From Adhaeribacter rhizoryzae (GTDB lineage: Bacteria; Bacteroidota; Bacteroidia; Cytophagales; Hymenobacteraceae): DNA of 64,000 nucleotides. Position numbers and translations under genes: made by a program. This document shows, in pieces, positions 17,772 to 27,830 of the stretch. How positions within the stretch are numbered: position 1 is the stretch's first letter; every line of letters starts with the position of its first letter. The DNA lies in NCBI RefSeq assembly GCF_008629685.1, contig NZ_VWSF01000001.1:372001-436000 (forward strand). Reading direction: 5' to 3'. The notes beneath the pieces were generated by a model. That model did not search any database, was not told where the DNA came from, and saw only the letters and a program-made list of their open reading frames with translations.

Positions 17772-19223
17772 CTAAAAAGTAGTCATAAAAGTAGCCAGCA
17801 AGCCTCTGATTAATTGTACCAGGCTGGTGGGATAAACACCAATCCAGATCAGGAGCAGCCCCAGGATGGCCATCGCCCCCCCGCTGGCAAACGATAAAGC
17901 CGGGTGCAGCACTTTACGCCGTTCCTGTACCGATTTGGTTTGGGCAAACATAGCCGCAATTACTTTTATGTAATAATACAGCCCGATTACGCTGTTTAGG
18001 ACCAGCATTAAAACCAATAACCATTGTTGGGTATTTACGCCGGAAGCCAGAATATAAAATTTGCCGACGAAACCAGCTGTGAGCGGAATGCCGGCCAGCG
18101 ACAGAAGCATGGCCGTAAAAACTGCTGCAGTGGCGGGTCTTCGCCAGAAAAGTCCCCGGTAATCTTCTAATTGGTCGGCGTCTCGTTCGGTATCCGATAG
18201 CAAGGCTACCACGCCAAAAGCGCCCAGACTCGTAATAAAATAAGCTACCAAATAAAAACTGACTGCTTCTACGCCCAACCGGTTGCCGGCTAAAAAGGCC
18301 ACTAAAATATAGCCCAGGTGCGCAATAGAGGAATAAGCCAGTAGCCGTTTAATATTTTTCTGCCGGAGGGCTAACAGGTTGCCGGCCAACATGGAGGCAA
18401 TGGCAATAATGGTAAATATCAGCATGAGGTTAGCGTAGCGGTAAGCATCGGCCTGGGAGAAAAACCGGATGAGTAAGCCCATCATGCCGCCTTTGGAAAC
18501 GGTGGCAATAAATGCGGTTACAGGTGCCGGTGCGCCTTCGTACACATCGGGTGCCCACATGTGAAAAGGTACAATGCCCAGCTTAAAGCCAATTCCCACT
18601 ATCATCAGCCCAAAACCGGTTAAGAGTAATAGCGGCAATTCCGAAACCGATTGCAGGTAAACGCCAATTTCGGGAAAAGACATGGTGCCGGTAACGGCAT
18701 AAACCAACGCCATTCCGAATAATAAAAACGCCGAAGACAAGGCTGCCAAAATTAAATATTTAATGCCGGCTTCGTCAGAACGTTCGCGGGTACGCAGGTA
18801 AGCAATGAGCGAATACAGGGCTACGCTTAATATTTCCAGGCCCAGGAAAAGCGCCATAAAATGCTGACTGATAACTAATACACAAGCGCCAAGGGTAGCT
18901 AGAATTAGTAGCAGGTAATATTCTTCTTTGCGTTCCTCGCGTTGCTCAAAATAGGCATACGACAGCAGCGTTACGAATAAGGAGGTAAGTAATATCAGAC
19001 CTAAATTAAATATTCCCCAGCCATCCATTACAAAGAAAGGCGGAATCTGGTATGAACTACCGTTAAGCTGCAAAAGCGTAAACACTGCTACCAAGTGGGC
19101 CACGATGGTAATACCAAAAATAACTTTGTGGTTTCGTTTTACGGCCACTACCAGCATATTCAGAGTGGCGGCTCCGACCAGAATTAGTAGCGGCATTAGA
19201 AAATATAAATCACTTAAGCGCAT
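17772..19223 (-). CDS. nuoN: NADH-quinone oxidoreductase subunit N
   Basis: The last gene of the complex I operon: an antiporter-like proton-pumping membrane subunit of 483 residues (E. coli NuoN about 485) with about 14 hydrophobic helices. Signature regions include the ALYSLIAYLRTRERSDEAG loop, FKLGIVPFHMWAPDVYEGAP (lysine in helix 7) and the YSSIAHLGYILVAF segment. The ATG overlaps nuoM by 14 bp and is preceded by a perfect AAGGAGG, one of the clearest Shine-Dalgarno sites in the window. Confidence 0.96.
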   Translation of the reverse strand: MRLSDLYFLMPLLILVGAATLNMLVVAVKRNHKVIFGITIVAHLVAVFTLLQLNGSSYQIPPFFVMDGWGIFNLGLILLTSLFVTLLSYAYFEQREERKEEYYLLLILATLGACVLVISQHFMALFLGLEILSVALYSLIAYLRTRERSDEAGIKYLILAALSSAFLLFGMALVYAVTGTMSFPEIGVYLQSVSELPLLLLTGFGLMIVGIGFKLGIVPFHMWAPDVYEGAPAPVTAFIATVSKGGMMGLLIRFFSQADAYRYANLMLIFTIIAIASMLAGNLLALRQKNIKRLLAYSSIAHLGYILVAFLAGNRLGVEAVSFYLVAYFITSLGAFGVVALLSDTERDADQLEDYRGLFWRRPATAAVFTAMLLSLAGIPLTAGFVGKFYILASGVNTQQWLLVLMLVLNSVIGLYYYIKVIAAMFAQTKSVQERRKVLHPALSFASGGAMAILGLLLIWIGVYPTSLVQLIRGLLATFMTTF

Positions 19224-20787
19224 GAATTCCTCCTTTCGTATTTAGTAGACGTACTGTATCAGCGGGTAGGGTTTGCAGGGTAACTTGGGCCGGTATTTCG
19301 GGTTTTATAGTTGGTTTTTTGTAAGCTTCCAGTTGCTCATCCACCGAAGGTTTTGCCCGGTCCAGAACAGGTTGGGGATATAAACCCAGCCAGAGAATAG
19401 CTACTACCAAAGGCAAAGCGATGCTCATTTCGCGGAGCGATAAATCAGTTAATGGGTGCTCCGCCTTATTTTTGCCCAGAAATACCTTTTGCAGAATCCG
19501 GAGCGAATAAGCCGTAGCGGCTACTAAGCCAATCGTAGCAAATATGGTCAGGAGGTTATTGGCTTGCCAGCTACCTACCAGCGTTAAAAACTCGGCAATA
19601 AAATTACCTAAACCGGGTAAGCCCAGGGAAGCCATGGCAAAGATGGAGGCAAACACGCCCATTCTGGGAATAGCGGGCCAGAAGCCACCCATCTGCCGGA
19701 TGTCGCGGGTGTGCAGGCGCTCGTAGAGGAAGCCAGCCATTATAAACAAGGCACCCGTACTGATACCGTGGGTAATCATTTGCATCACCACTCCCTGGAA
19801 AGCCCATTCATTAAAAGAGAATACACCCAGTATTACAAAACCCATGTGACTCACGCTGGTATAGGCAATCAGTCGTTTTAGGTCGGTTTGGGAGAACGCC
19901 AGGATAGCCCCGTATAAAATACCCACCACACCCAGCAACATGGCCCAAGGAGCAAAAGCCTGGGCGGCCTCCGGAAATAATGGAATGACAAAGCGCAGCA
20001 ACCCGTAAGCCCCGGTTTTTAACAGCAAACCCGCCAGAATAACACTGCCGGCGGTAGGCGCTTCGGAGTGGGCATCGGGTAACCACGAATGAAACGGTAC
20101 CACGGGTAACTTAACCAGAAAAGCCATCAGGAAACCCGCCATCAACCACGGACCAATAGCCGGAGGAAAAGTAGTGCCTAATAAATCGAAATAATTGAAA
20201 GTGTAAGAGCCGGTATTAGACCCATGAATAAAGTACAGGCCCAAAATGGAGAGCAGCATTAAAAGCCCGCTGGCCTGTGTGAATATAAAAAACTTGTATG
20301 CCGCGTACATGCGGTTGGCGTGCCCCCAGATACCAATCAGGAAATACATGGGTATCAGCATTACTTCCCAGAAAAAGTAGAACAGAAATAAATCCATAGT
20401 GAGGAAAACGCCCGAAATACCCGCCAGCACCCACAAAATATTAAAATGGAAGAAGCCAACTTTGGTTTTAATTTCGCGCCACGATACTAATATGGACAGT
20501 AGCCCGAGGAAGAAGGTGAGGAGCAGCATGAGTAAACTCAAACCATCGAGTGCCAAGGAAAAACTAACACCCCATTGGGGCACCCAGGGCACCTCATAGC
20601 GCATCATCCAGTTCGTGGCTTTAACGGTGGTTGTTGGGTTGTTTAGCCAGAGCGAAATAGAAATTAAGAAACTGGCCAGCGTGGTGAGCAGGGCAATCCA
20701 ACGGGCAAAGTTAGCGTTAAACCGGCCGGCTATCCAGGCTAATATTCCCCCAACCATCAGCAAAATAATAAGCCAGGCTAGTATCAT
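19210..20787 (-). CDS. nuoM: NADH-quinone oxidoreductase subunit M
   Basis: Antiporter-like proton-pumping subunit of complex I, 525 residues (E. coli 509), with about 14 hydrophobic helices. Visible signatures are FFWEVMLIPMYFLIGIWG (key Glu of helix 5), FLVKLPVVPFHSWLPDAHSE with the pumping lysine, and the YTSVSHMGFVILG segment. A hydrophilic C-terminal tail of about 50 residues (from LDRAKPSVDEQLEAYKKP) is longer than usual. The start overlaps nuoL by 4 bp and the end overlaps nuoN by 14 bp. Confidence 0.96.
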   Translation of the reverse strand: MILAWLIILLMVGGILAWIAGRFNANFARWIALLTTLASFLISISLWLNNPTTTVKATNWMMRYEVPWVPQWGVSFSLALDGLSLLMLLLTFFLGLLSILVSWREIKTKVGFFHFNILWVLAGISGVFLTMDLFLFYFFWEVMLIPMYFLIGIWGHANRMYAAYKFFIFTQASGLLMLLSILGLYFIHGSNTGSYTFNYFDLLGTTFPPAIGPWLMAGFLMAFLVKLPVVPFHSWLPDAHSEAPTAGSVILAGLLLKTGAYGLLRFVIPLFPEAAQAFAPWAMLLGVVGILYGAILAFSQTDLKRLIAYTSVSHMGFVILGVFSFNEWAFQGVVMQMITHGISTGALFIMAGFLYERLHTRDIRQMGGFWPAIPRMGVFASIFAMASLGLPGLGNFIAEFLTLVGSWQANNLLTIFATIGLVAATAYSLRILQKVFLGKNKAEHPLTDLSLREMSIALPLVVAILWLGLYPQPVLDRAKPSVDEQLEAYKKPTIKPEIPAQVTLQTLPADTVRLLNTKGGIHALK

Positions 20788-22676
20788 GGCAATAAACTTA
20801 AAGTGATGATTAACAAAGCGCCCACGACTACGCCCATCATGTACCAGCGCAAAATGCCGCTTTGGGTTTGGGCTAAGCTGCGGTTAAGCACCTGCGCAAT
20901 GGCCGCCAGGGCGGCGTAAATTTTATCGATGATATCATTTTTGTTAATCCTGGCCAGAAACACATACGGCCGTACAAACAGCGTATCGTATAGTTTATCG
21001 AAGCCCCAGCCGGAATACCAGAACCGGTGCACCGCCCTGAACAGGCTAGATTGTTCCATATTAGCTTGCAAGGCAGGCTTTTGGAGATAAAACACGTAGG
21101 CCAGGTAAACACCGCTCAGCGAAATAATTGCTGCCACTAACTGGAAGATCCATTCCGAAGTACCCAAGGCATCGTTGGCATGAATAGCCGGTAGCAAAGG
21201 CGTCAGGAAGTCGGAGAATAACACCACGTGTCCGAAATTGTGGGGCAACTCAATAAAGCCGCCAAGGAGGGAGAGAACCGCAAGAATTATTAGCGGCACC
21301 GTAATAATTGGGCCGGGCGGATGGGTGACGTGGGATTTGGGTGCACCGTAGAACGTAATAAAAACCATCCGGAAAGTATAAATGGCAGTAATAAAGGCAC
21401 CGAGTAGCCCGGCCAGGTAAAGCCAGGTATTACCTCTTTCGCCAGCCATGGCATACCATAATATTTGATCTTTGCTGTAGAAGCCGGCCGTAATCAGGGG
21501 CAAAGCCGCCAGCGAAGCCGAACCAATCAGGAAAGTCCAGAACACGGCCGGTAATAATTTACGGAGGCCACCCATCCGGAACATATTTTGTTCGTGGTGC
21601 AGCGAAATAATAATGGCGCCGGCACTTAAGAAAAGTAGGGCTTTAAAAAAAGCATGAATCATGAAGTGAAATATTCCGGCTGACCAGGCACCTACGCCCA
21701 ATGCCAGAAACATGTACCCAATCTGGCTGATGGTAGAGTAGGCCAAAACCCGTTTCAGGTCTGATTGAGCGAGAGCTGCGCAACCGGCTATTAATAAAGT
21801 TACAGCGCCAATTATCGCCACTGTTAGCATAGCTGTTGGGGCCAACTCAAATATTACGTGCATCCGGGTAATCAGGTAAACGCCGGCGGTAACCATGGTA
21901 GCAGCATGAATAAGCGCACTCACCGGCGTGGGGCCCGCCATGGCATCGGGCAGCCAGGTTTGCAGCGGTAACTGACCTGATTTACCTACCGCCCCGCCCA
22001 ATAATAAAAACGCAATAATGGTAGCTGCCTGCGAACCAACTGCCCAGGTTTGCGGCGCTTCAGTAGCAATGGTCTGGATGTGCAGCGTACCAAATAGCTG
22101 AAAGAGCATAAATAGCCCAATAGCTAAAGCCGTATCGCCGACCCGGGTAATAATAAATGCCTTGCGGGCCGCATATCCATTAGCCGGCTCTTTGTACCAG
22201 AACCCAATCAGCAAATAACTGCACAAGCCTACGCCTTCCCAACCCAGGTACAGTAATACCAGGTTATCCGCCAATACGAGTACCAACATCGAGCCCACAA
22301 ACAAATTTAAGTAGGCAAAAAAGCGGGCAAACCCATCGTCATCGGCCATGTAGGCGGTAGAGTACAAATGGATGAGAAAGCCCACGAAGGTGATGACAAA
22401 AATAAAAACCATCGAAAGGGCATCGAGGTGGAAAGCAATGCCCGGATTAAAACCCTCCACACTAAACCATTGCCAGACTACCTGCTGGTACACCGGTTCG
22501 GTGGGGCCGGCCGATAGAAACTGACTACCCAGGATTAAGGTGAGCAACGCGGATACGCCTACACTACCCACACCAATCAATGACACCAACGGCCGGGAAA
22601 GTCGGGTGCCAGTAATTATCAATATTAGGGCACCGGCAAAGGGCAAAGCAGGAACTAACCAGAGTAAATTTTCCAT
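20784..22676 (-). CDS. nuoL: NADH-quinone oxidoreductase subunit L
   Basis: The distal antiporter-like subunit of complex I, 630 residues (E. coli 613). Signature regions are YLGWEGVGLCSYLLIGFW (helix 5 Glu), GKSGQLPLQTWLPDAMAGP (lysine), SALIHAATMVTAGVYLITR and YSTISQIGYMFLALGVG. The C-terminal part, with a long amphipathic stretch before the last membrane helix, fits the lateral helix that ties together the antiporter modules. It starts 2 bp after the nuoK stop and overlaps nuoM by 4 bp. Confidence 0.96.
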   Translation of the reverse strand: MENLLWLVPALPFAGALILIITGTRLSRPLVSLIGVGSVGVSALLTLILGSQFLSAGPTEPVYQQVVWQWFSVEGFNPGIAFHLDALSMVFIFVITFVGFLIHLYSTAYMADDDGFARFFAYLNLFVGSMLVLVLADNLVLLYLGWEGVGLCSYLLIGFWYKEPANGYAARKAFIITRVGDTALAIGLFMLFQLFGTLHIQTIATEAPQTWAVGSQAATIIAFLLLGGAVGKSGQLPLQTWLPDAMAGPTPVSALIHAATMVTAGVYLITRMHVIFELAPTAMLTVAIIGAVTLLIAGCAALAQSDLKRVLAYSTISQIGYMFLALGVGAWSAGIFHFMIHAFFKALLFLSAGAIIISLHHEQNMFRMGGLRKLLPAVFWTFLIGSASLAALPLITAGFYSKDQILWYAMAGERGNTWLYLAGLLGAFITAIYTFRMVFITFYGAPKSHVTHPPGPIITVPLIILAVLSLLGGFIELPHNFGHVVLFSDFLTPLLPAIHANDALGTSEWIFQLVAAIISLSGVYLAYVFYLQKPALQANMEQSSLFRAVHRFWYSGWGFDKLYDTLFVRPYVFLARINKNDIIDKIYAALAAIAQVLNRSLAQTQSGILRWYMMGVVVGALLIITLSLLP

Positions 22677-22678
22677 AA

Positions 22679-22987
22679 TTATCCGTTCATTACATTAGCC
22701 GCATCGCTGTCGAGGGTTTTTAAATTATGATAGAGCTGTAAAATCAGGGCTAGGCCAACCGAAACCTCAGCGGCGGCCATCGTGATGATGAAAATGAACA
22801 TAACCTGGCCTTCGGGTTGAACCCAGCGGGCACCGGCCACAATAAAGGCCAGTCCGGCCGCATTCAGCATTATTTCCACCGATATCAGCATGAAAATAAT
22901 ATTGCGTCGGATGAGCACACTCACCAACCCGATAATAAAAAGAATGCCGGCTAGTAACAAACCGTGTTCCATGGGGATGGTATTCAT
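22679..22987 (-). CDS. nuoK: NADH-quinone oxidoreductase subunit K
   Basis: A small three-helix membrane subunit of 102 residues (E. coli 100) in the proton path of complex I. The conserved membrane glutamates are seen in [14 protein letters not shown] and [13 protein letters not shown]. The ATG overlaps the nuoJ stop by 4 bp. The second ATG five codons in (MEHGLLLAG) is an alternative start. Confidence 0.95.
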   Translation of the reverse strand: MNTIPMEHGLLLAGILFIIGLVSVLIRRNIIFMLISVEIMLNAAGLAFIVAGARWVQPEGQVMFIFIITMAAAEVSVGLALILQLYHNLKTLDSDAANVMNG

Positions 22988-23511
22988 GCCTCAGTCCTTT
23001 CTAAAAAGCGGTGTACAATTTTTTTCTTTTGCCGGCCCAGGTGATAAGCTCCCACAATACCCGCCATTAAAAGCATACCGCTTAACTCAACCCCCAGCAC
23101 ATAAGGTCCGAAAAGAGCCATGCCCACGGCTTTGGCTTCTACTGGTTGTGTGGCAACTGCTGATGTTTCGGACGCCATAAAAATATAGGCCAGTTCGGCC
23201 AGCAATATCAACGATAGCAAAGCCGGCCCAATCCAGACGCTGGGCTTCAGCCATTCTTTTTCGTGCTGCACATCTTCGTGGGTCAGGTTCAGCATCATAA
23301 TCACGAAGATGATGAGCACCACAATAGCCCCGGCGTAAATAATTATTTCGAGGGCAGCCATAAATGGAGCACCCAGGGTAAAGAACACGACGGCTATCGC
23401 CATAAAAGAAACCACCAGGTACAGCAGGGCATGTATCAGGTTGTATTGGGTTACCACCAGAATAGTAGCAATAATGGCAACCGCAGCGGCCAGGTAGAAA
23501 GTCAGTTCCAT
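22984..23511 (-). CDS. nuoJ: NADH-quinone oxidoreductase subunit J
   Basis: A five-helix membrane subunit of complex I, 175 residues (E. coli 184). Signature: [17 protein letters not shown], then [20 protein letters not shown], where the third helix carries the flexible segment implicated in coupling. The C-terminus is hydrophilic and basic ([17 protein letters not shown]). It starts 4 bp after the nuoI stop and overlaps nuoK by 4 bp. Confidence 0.95.
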   Translation of the reverse strand: MELTFYLAAAVAIIATILVVTQYNLIHALLYLVVSFMAIAVVFFTLGAPFMAALEIIIYAGAIVVLIIFVIMMLNLTHEDVQHEKEWLKPSVWIGPALLSLILLAELAYIFMASETSAVATQPVEAKAVGMALFGPYVLGVELSGMLLMAGIVGAYHLGRQKKKIVHRFLERTEA

Positions 23512-23515
23512 TGGG

Positions 23516-24031
23516 TTAAGGGATTAAGCTTTTTACATCTACCGGTGGATTCTCATTGATGGCTTCGCCTTTGCCTTTGCCGCCAATGGCCATGCCCGCT
23601 ACTTTGTAATAATTGTAACCGAGATATTTGCCCTGGCTGTTGATGAGCAAGTCTTTTTTCTCGTACACCAGGTTCTGGCGGTTGTATTCGGCCATTTCGA
23701 AATCCGGGATGAGCTGAATGGCATAGGTAGGGCAGGCTTCTTCGCAGAAACCGCAGAAAATGCAGCGCGAAAAATTTATCCGGAAAAACTCGGGATAGCG
23801 GCGGCCGGTTTCGTCTTCGGTAGCTTGCAGCGAGATACAATCTACGGGGCAGGCCGCCGCACAAAGGTAGCAACCTACGCAGCGTTCGCCCATATCTGGG
23901 TCGCGGGTAAGTACAATGCGGCCCCGCCAGCGCGGAAATAATTTTGCTTTTTCCTCCGGGTACTGGATGGTATCGCGCTTGTGAAACGCGTGCAGAAACG
24001 TAAGCCCCATACTCCGTAAAATACTAAACAT
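23516..24031 (-). CDS. nuoI: NADH-quinone oxidoreductase subunit I
   Basis: The peripheral-arm subunit holding two 4Fe-4S clusters (N6a and N6b), 171 residues (E. coli 180). Two CxxCxxCxxxCP motifs are visible: [12 protein letters not shown] and [12 protein letters not shown]. The N-terminus has an amphipathic, membrane-contacting stretch ([15 protein letters not shown]) and the sequence continues [18 protein letters not shown] as in NuoI. The ATG is preceded by AGGAG at a good distance. A 122-bp spacer with short direct repeats separates it from nuoH. Confidence 0.96.
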   Translation of the reverse strand: MFSILRSMGLTFLHAFHKRDTIQYPEEKAKLFPRWRGRIVLTRDPDMGERCVGCYLCAAACPVDCISLQATEDETGRRYPEFFRINFSRCIFCGFCEEACPTYAIQLIPDFEMAEYNRQNLVYEKKDLLINSQGKYLGYNYYKVAGMAIGGKGKGEAINENPPVDVKSLIP

Positions 24032-24054
24032 ATCAGCTCCTTTCTTTTTATTTA

Positions 24055-24089
24055 GTATCAGGTATCTGGTAGTTGGTATCAGGTATCTG
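24055..24089. repeat. Short direct repeat in nuoH-nuoI spacer
   Basis: GTATCAGGTATCTG occurs twice (24055-24068 and 24076-24089), separated by 7 bp, in the only sizeable spacer between nuoH and nuoI. The unit itself contains TATC/GATA-like half-palindromes. Function unknown. Confidence 0.6.
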
Positions 24090-24153
24090 ATATTTTTTGA
24101 TTATTTCTTTTTTATTAAAGTCTTGTTACTAACTTCCTGCTACCAACTTCCAG

Positions 24154-25122
24154 TTAATAATTACCATTCTGCATTAACACAATAGCTGCCGTTACCAACA
24201 GGTTTACCAGGGTCAGGGGGAGTAATATTTTCCAGCCGAATTCCATTAACTGGTCGTAGCGGGGGCGGGGTAAAGAGGCCCGCAACAGAATAAATATGCT
24301 GATGAAAACAAACGTTTTTAAGGCAAACCAAACCACCGGCGGCAAGAAAGCCGGACCCAGCCAACCGCCAAAGTACAGGGCCACCACCATACACGAGATA
24401 AGCGTAATGCCCAAATATTCCCCTACAAAGAAAATTCCGAATTTCATGCCCGAATATTCGGAGTGAAAACCCGCAATCAGTTCGCTTTCGGCTTCGGGTA
24501 TATCGAAGGGCAGACGATGGGTTTCGGCAACGCCGGCAATAAAGAAAATAACAAAACCAATTATTTGCGGTACCACAAACCACATGTTCCGCTGGGCCTC
24601 CACAATATCGCGCAGGTTAAATGAGCCCGTTAATAACACCACGCCCATTAAAGCCAAGCCCATAAATACTTCGTAAGAAATCATTTGAGCTGCCCCGCGC
24701 ATGGCACCTAGTAAGGCATATTTATTATTCGAAGCCCAACCACCCAAAATAATGCTGTAAGCGCCCATCGACGACATAGCCAGGAAAAACAAAATGCCAA
24801 TATTTAAATCGGCTACCACAATACCCGGCGCAAACGGAATAATCACGAAGCTCAGCAGCACCGTTACCATTACAATGGCCGGCGCCAGCACAAAAACTAC
24901 TTTGTCGGCAAAGGGCGGAATCCAGTCTTCTTTAAACAGCAGCTTCAGCGTATCGGCGAGTACAATAAACAGTCCGAAGGGACCCGCCCGGTTGGGGCCG
25001 TAACGGTCCTGCCACAGCGCCAGCATGCGGCGCTCTACCCAGATGAGTCCGGCGGCTACGTTCATCATCACGAACAGTACACCACCTACAATCAGGAAAT
25101 AATTTGGGGCTGATGCTTCCAT
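24154..25122 (-). CDS. nuoH: NADH-quinone oxidoreductase subunit H
   Basis: The membrane subunit that forms much of the quinone chamber of complex I, 322 residues (E. coli 325), with eight hydrophobic helices. Signatures are [14 protein letters not shown] in the first cytoplasmic loop, the acidic loop [20 protein letters not shown] and [12 protein letters not shown]. The start codon lies within the 3' end of nuoG (31-bp overlap), implying tight coupling. Confidence 0.96.
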   Translation of the reverse strand: MEASAPNYFLIVGGVLFVMMNVAAGLIWVERRMLALWQDRYGPNRAGPFGLFIVLADTLKLLFKEDWIPPFADKVVFVLAPAIVMVTVLLSFVIIPFAPGIVVADLNIGILFFLAMSSMGAYSIILGGWASNNKYALLGAMRGAAQMISYEVFMGLALMGVVLLTGSFNLRDIVEAQRNMWFVVPQIIGFVIFFIAGVAETHRLPFDIPEAESELIAGFHSEYSGMKFGIFFVGEYLGITLISCMVVALYFGGWLGPAFLPPVVWFALKTFVFISIFILLRASLPRPRYDQLMEFGWKILLPLTLVNLLVTAAIVLMQNGNY

Positions 25123-27827
25123 GTTGTTTCTTGTTTTAGAATGATAGCCCAGGCGGGCAATTCGGCATAAGGCACGCCGGGCAAACCTTTGGGCAAACCA
25201 GCGGTACCTTTGGTTATATCGTTATTGATTTTAACTGGTAGGCGAATAATCTGGTGCTCTAAGCTGAAATCAAGGTTATTTCCTTCTTTTAATTGTAAAG
25301 CATGAGCATCAGCTTCGCAAATGGCTACGTAAGGTTCGGGTGCTCGTTGGGCAATGCCCGGCGCTAAAATGCTCTGCTCTTCCGAACCAAAAATATGGTA
25401 CAGTGGCACCATAAATAAATGGTTTTGCAGGGGCGCAAAATCTTCCGGCACCTCGCTGAAATAATGCGTTAAATTGGTTTGTACCGGTTCTATCAGCCGG
25501 ATGCCCGGGTCGCCGTGGTGCAAGTGCCCCCCTATCTCTTCCTGGTATTTATTCACCGATTGAATAGAGTTCCAACCCGGCGACCAGAAGAATGGAATAA
25601 TTGATGAAGGCGGCTCGCCGCGGTAACCTTCCATGGTAAAAGTTAAAGGTGTATCCGGGTCTTCGGGTGGTTTGGGCTCGCTTACCGCGTGGTGCGCGTT
25701 CATGGCGGTACGGCCGCTAAAGCGGTGCGACTCGCGGGGTATTTTTTGGCCGGCAATCCGGAATTCGGCGGGTGGCGCTGCGGCCAATATTCCTTTAAAT
25801 TGATTATCCGCCTCGGCCAGCGCCTGGTTTATATCATCCAGGTTTTTCCAATTGCTCAGAACCGGGTGGCGGAGCGATGTGCCAATATTTATTAACCACC
25901 GCCAGCTCTCCTGCAAATCTTCAGGGGTAGGATAAACCTGGTAGAAACGCTGAGCCCGCCCTTCGTTGTTTACCAGGGTGCCGTCAGCTTCAGCAAAGGT
26001 GCCGGCGGGTAGCACTATTCTGGCTTTTTCAGTGGTGGCATGGTGCAGGTGGTCCAGTACCAGCACTTCTTTGGCATGTCCTAAAAAGCTATCTACTGCC
26101 GTTTTATTCGCGCAACGGTATAAGTTATTTTCCAGGATGATGACGGAATCGGCGTAGCCATTCTGAATGGCTTCGAATGCCGATTCCAGTCGGTGGCCGC
26201 CCAGCATAGCCAAACCAAGGCTGTTGCATTCGGGTACGGTGAGCACAATGCCGGCTGTTTTAACTTGCTCGCACAAGGCTCCCGCAATATTGGCGGCGGC
26301 TTTCAGAACGGCTTCGCTGCCGCTGGCGCAACCCGAAATAATCAGCGGTTTCTTAGCCGTTTTCAAAGCATCCGCTATTTGCTGCGCCATTGTTTCTTCG
26401 GCTTCCGATAAGTGCGTAACCACCGGTGAATTTTCGCTGATAAGATTGGCCACCGCAAAGCCTAGCCGGGCAATGGCATCCGGCGAAGCATGCGCAGTGG
26501 CGGTGGCTATTTCGTCGAGTTTGGTAGCCGTGATAGAGGCAATAAATAAAGGCCCTTTCTTATCCTGTACCAATTCGCGGGCAGCGGCATCCTGCCAAAA
26601 AGGTATACTGGCCTGGGCTACCTGTGCCAGCGGTTGTTGCCGCACCGACTGCCGAACCGCTAAGGCCAGCATGGGCGCCGTATTGGTTAAATCTTCGCCC
26701 AGAATAAATACCGCATCGGCGGTTTCTACTTCGCGCAGACTAAAATTCCGGGCGGGGCCTTTGCGTAATATTTTCAGGCTGAGGTCTACCAGATCTTGAT
26801 CGTTTTCGTCTACCCCCAGGTGAAAATTATTTTCGCCCACCAAAGCTTTCAGGGCAAAATTCGATTCGAGGGAAGCTCGCGGGGAACCAATGCCAATTAG
26901 GCGGGCCTGCCGCAATTCTCCCCATATTTCCTGTAGCGCAACTTCTTTGGTAACGGCTTCGGGCAGATGAGTGCGCACCAGCGCTTTTCGGATGCGGGCC
27001 GGACTGTTTACAAATTCATAACCAAAACGCCCGCGGTCGCAAATAAAATACCCGTTTACTTCGCCGTTGTATCGGCTGGTTATTTGCCGCAACGACCCGT
27101 AACGCTCACCGGCCGAAATATTACAACCCAGGCTGCAATGCTGGCACACCGACGGGGCCATGGTTAAATCCCACTTGCGGGTATAATGTTGCTTTAGGGT
27201 TTTGTCGGTAAATACACCGGTGGGGCATACCTCGGCCAGGTTGCCGCTGAACTCATTTTCCAATACCCCGTTTTCGTGCCGGCCAAAGTACACGTGGTTG
27301 TGGGCAGCAAACACGTCCAGGTCGTGGCCGCCGGCATAATCTTTATAAAACCGCACGCACCGGTAACATTGGATGCAGCGGTTCATTTCGTGGTTGAGGA
27401 AAGGTCCTAAATATTGGTTTTGGTAAGTGCGTTTTTTATATTCGTAGCGCCGGTAGTTGTGGCCGCTCATCACGGTCATATCCTGCAAATGGCAGGCGCC
27501 GCCTTCGTCGCAGACGGCACAGTCGTGCGGGTGGTTGGTCATGAGCCACTCAATTACGTGCTCCCGGAACTCCTTCGCTTCGGGTTCATCTACCGAAAGC
27601 CGGATGTTATCCCGCACCGGTTCCATACACGACATAATCAACCGGCCTTTGGTATCGGCTTCATCTTTAAAAACTTTTACCGCGCACTGGCGGCAGGCCC
27701 CCACCGAGCCCATAGCCGGGTGCCAGCAGAAGTAGGGAAGATTAATGCCCAGCGTGAGACAGGCCTCTAATAAATTTTTGCCGGGTTTTACCTCGTAGGG
27801 TACATTATCAATATAAATAGTAGCCAT
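25092..27827 (-). CDS. nuoG: NADH-quinone oxidoreductase subunit G
   Basis: The largest peripheral subunit of complex I, 911 residues, close to the long E. coli form (about 908). Residues 1-80 are the 2Fe-2S ferredoxin domain ([15 protein letters not shown]). Next come the His-Cys 4Fe-4S cluster ([14 protein letters not shown]), the [10 protein letters not shown] motif and the fourth cluster motif CQHCSLGC, which is the extra N7-type cluster of E. coli-like enzymes. The remainder is a molybdopterin-oxidoreductase-like domain (for example [22 protein letters not shown]) ending in a formate-dehydrogenase-like C-terminal barrel. It starts 3 bp after nuoF and overlaps nuoH by 31 bp. Confidence 0.95.
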   Translation of the reverse strand: MATIYIDNVPYEVKPGKNLLEACLTLGINLPYFCWHPAMGSVGACRQCAVKVFKDEADTKGRLIMSCMEPVRDNIRLSVDEPEAKEFREHVIEWLMTNHPHDCAVCDEGGACHLQDMTVMSGHNYRRYEYKKRTYQNQYLGPFLNHEMNRCIQCYRCVRFYKDYAGGHDLDVFAAHNHVYFGRHENGVLENEFSGNLAEVCPTGVFTDKTLKQHYTRKWDLTMAPSVCQHCSLGCNISAGERYGSLRQITSRYNGEVNGYFICDRGRFGYEFVNSPARIRKALVRTHLPEAVTKEVALQEIWGELRQARLIGIGSPRASLESNFALKALVGENNFHLGVDENDQDLVDLSLKILRKGPARNFSLREVETADAVFILGEDLTNTAPMLALAVRQSVRQQPLAQVAQASIPFWQDAAARELVQDKKGPLFIASITATKLDEIATATAHASPDAIARLGFAVANLISENSPVVTHLSEAEETMAQQIADALKTAKKPLIISGCASGSEAVLKAAANIAGALCEQVKTAGIVLTVPECNSLGLAMLGGHRLESAFEAIQNGYADSVIILENNLYRCANKTAVDSFLGHAKEVLVLDHLHHATTEKARIVLPAGTFAEADGTLVNNEGRAQRFYQVYPTPEDLQESWRWLINIGTSLRHPVLSNWKNLDDINQALAEADNQFKGILAAAPPAEFRIAGQKIPRESHRFSGRTAMNAHHAVSEPKPPEDPDTPLTFTMEGYRGEPPSSIIPFFWSPGWNSIQSVNKYQEEIGGHLHHGDPGIRLIEPVQTNLTHYFSEVPEDFAPLQNHLFMVPLYHIFGSEEQSILAPGIAQRAPEPYVAICEADAHALQLKEGNNLDFSLEHQIIRLPVKINNDITKGTAGLPKGLPGVPYAELPAWAIILKQETTWKHQPQIIS

Positions 27828-27830
27828 TGC

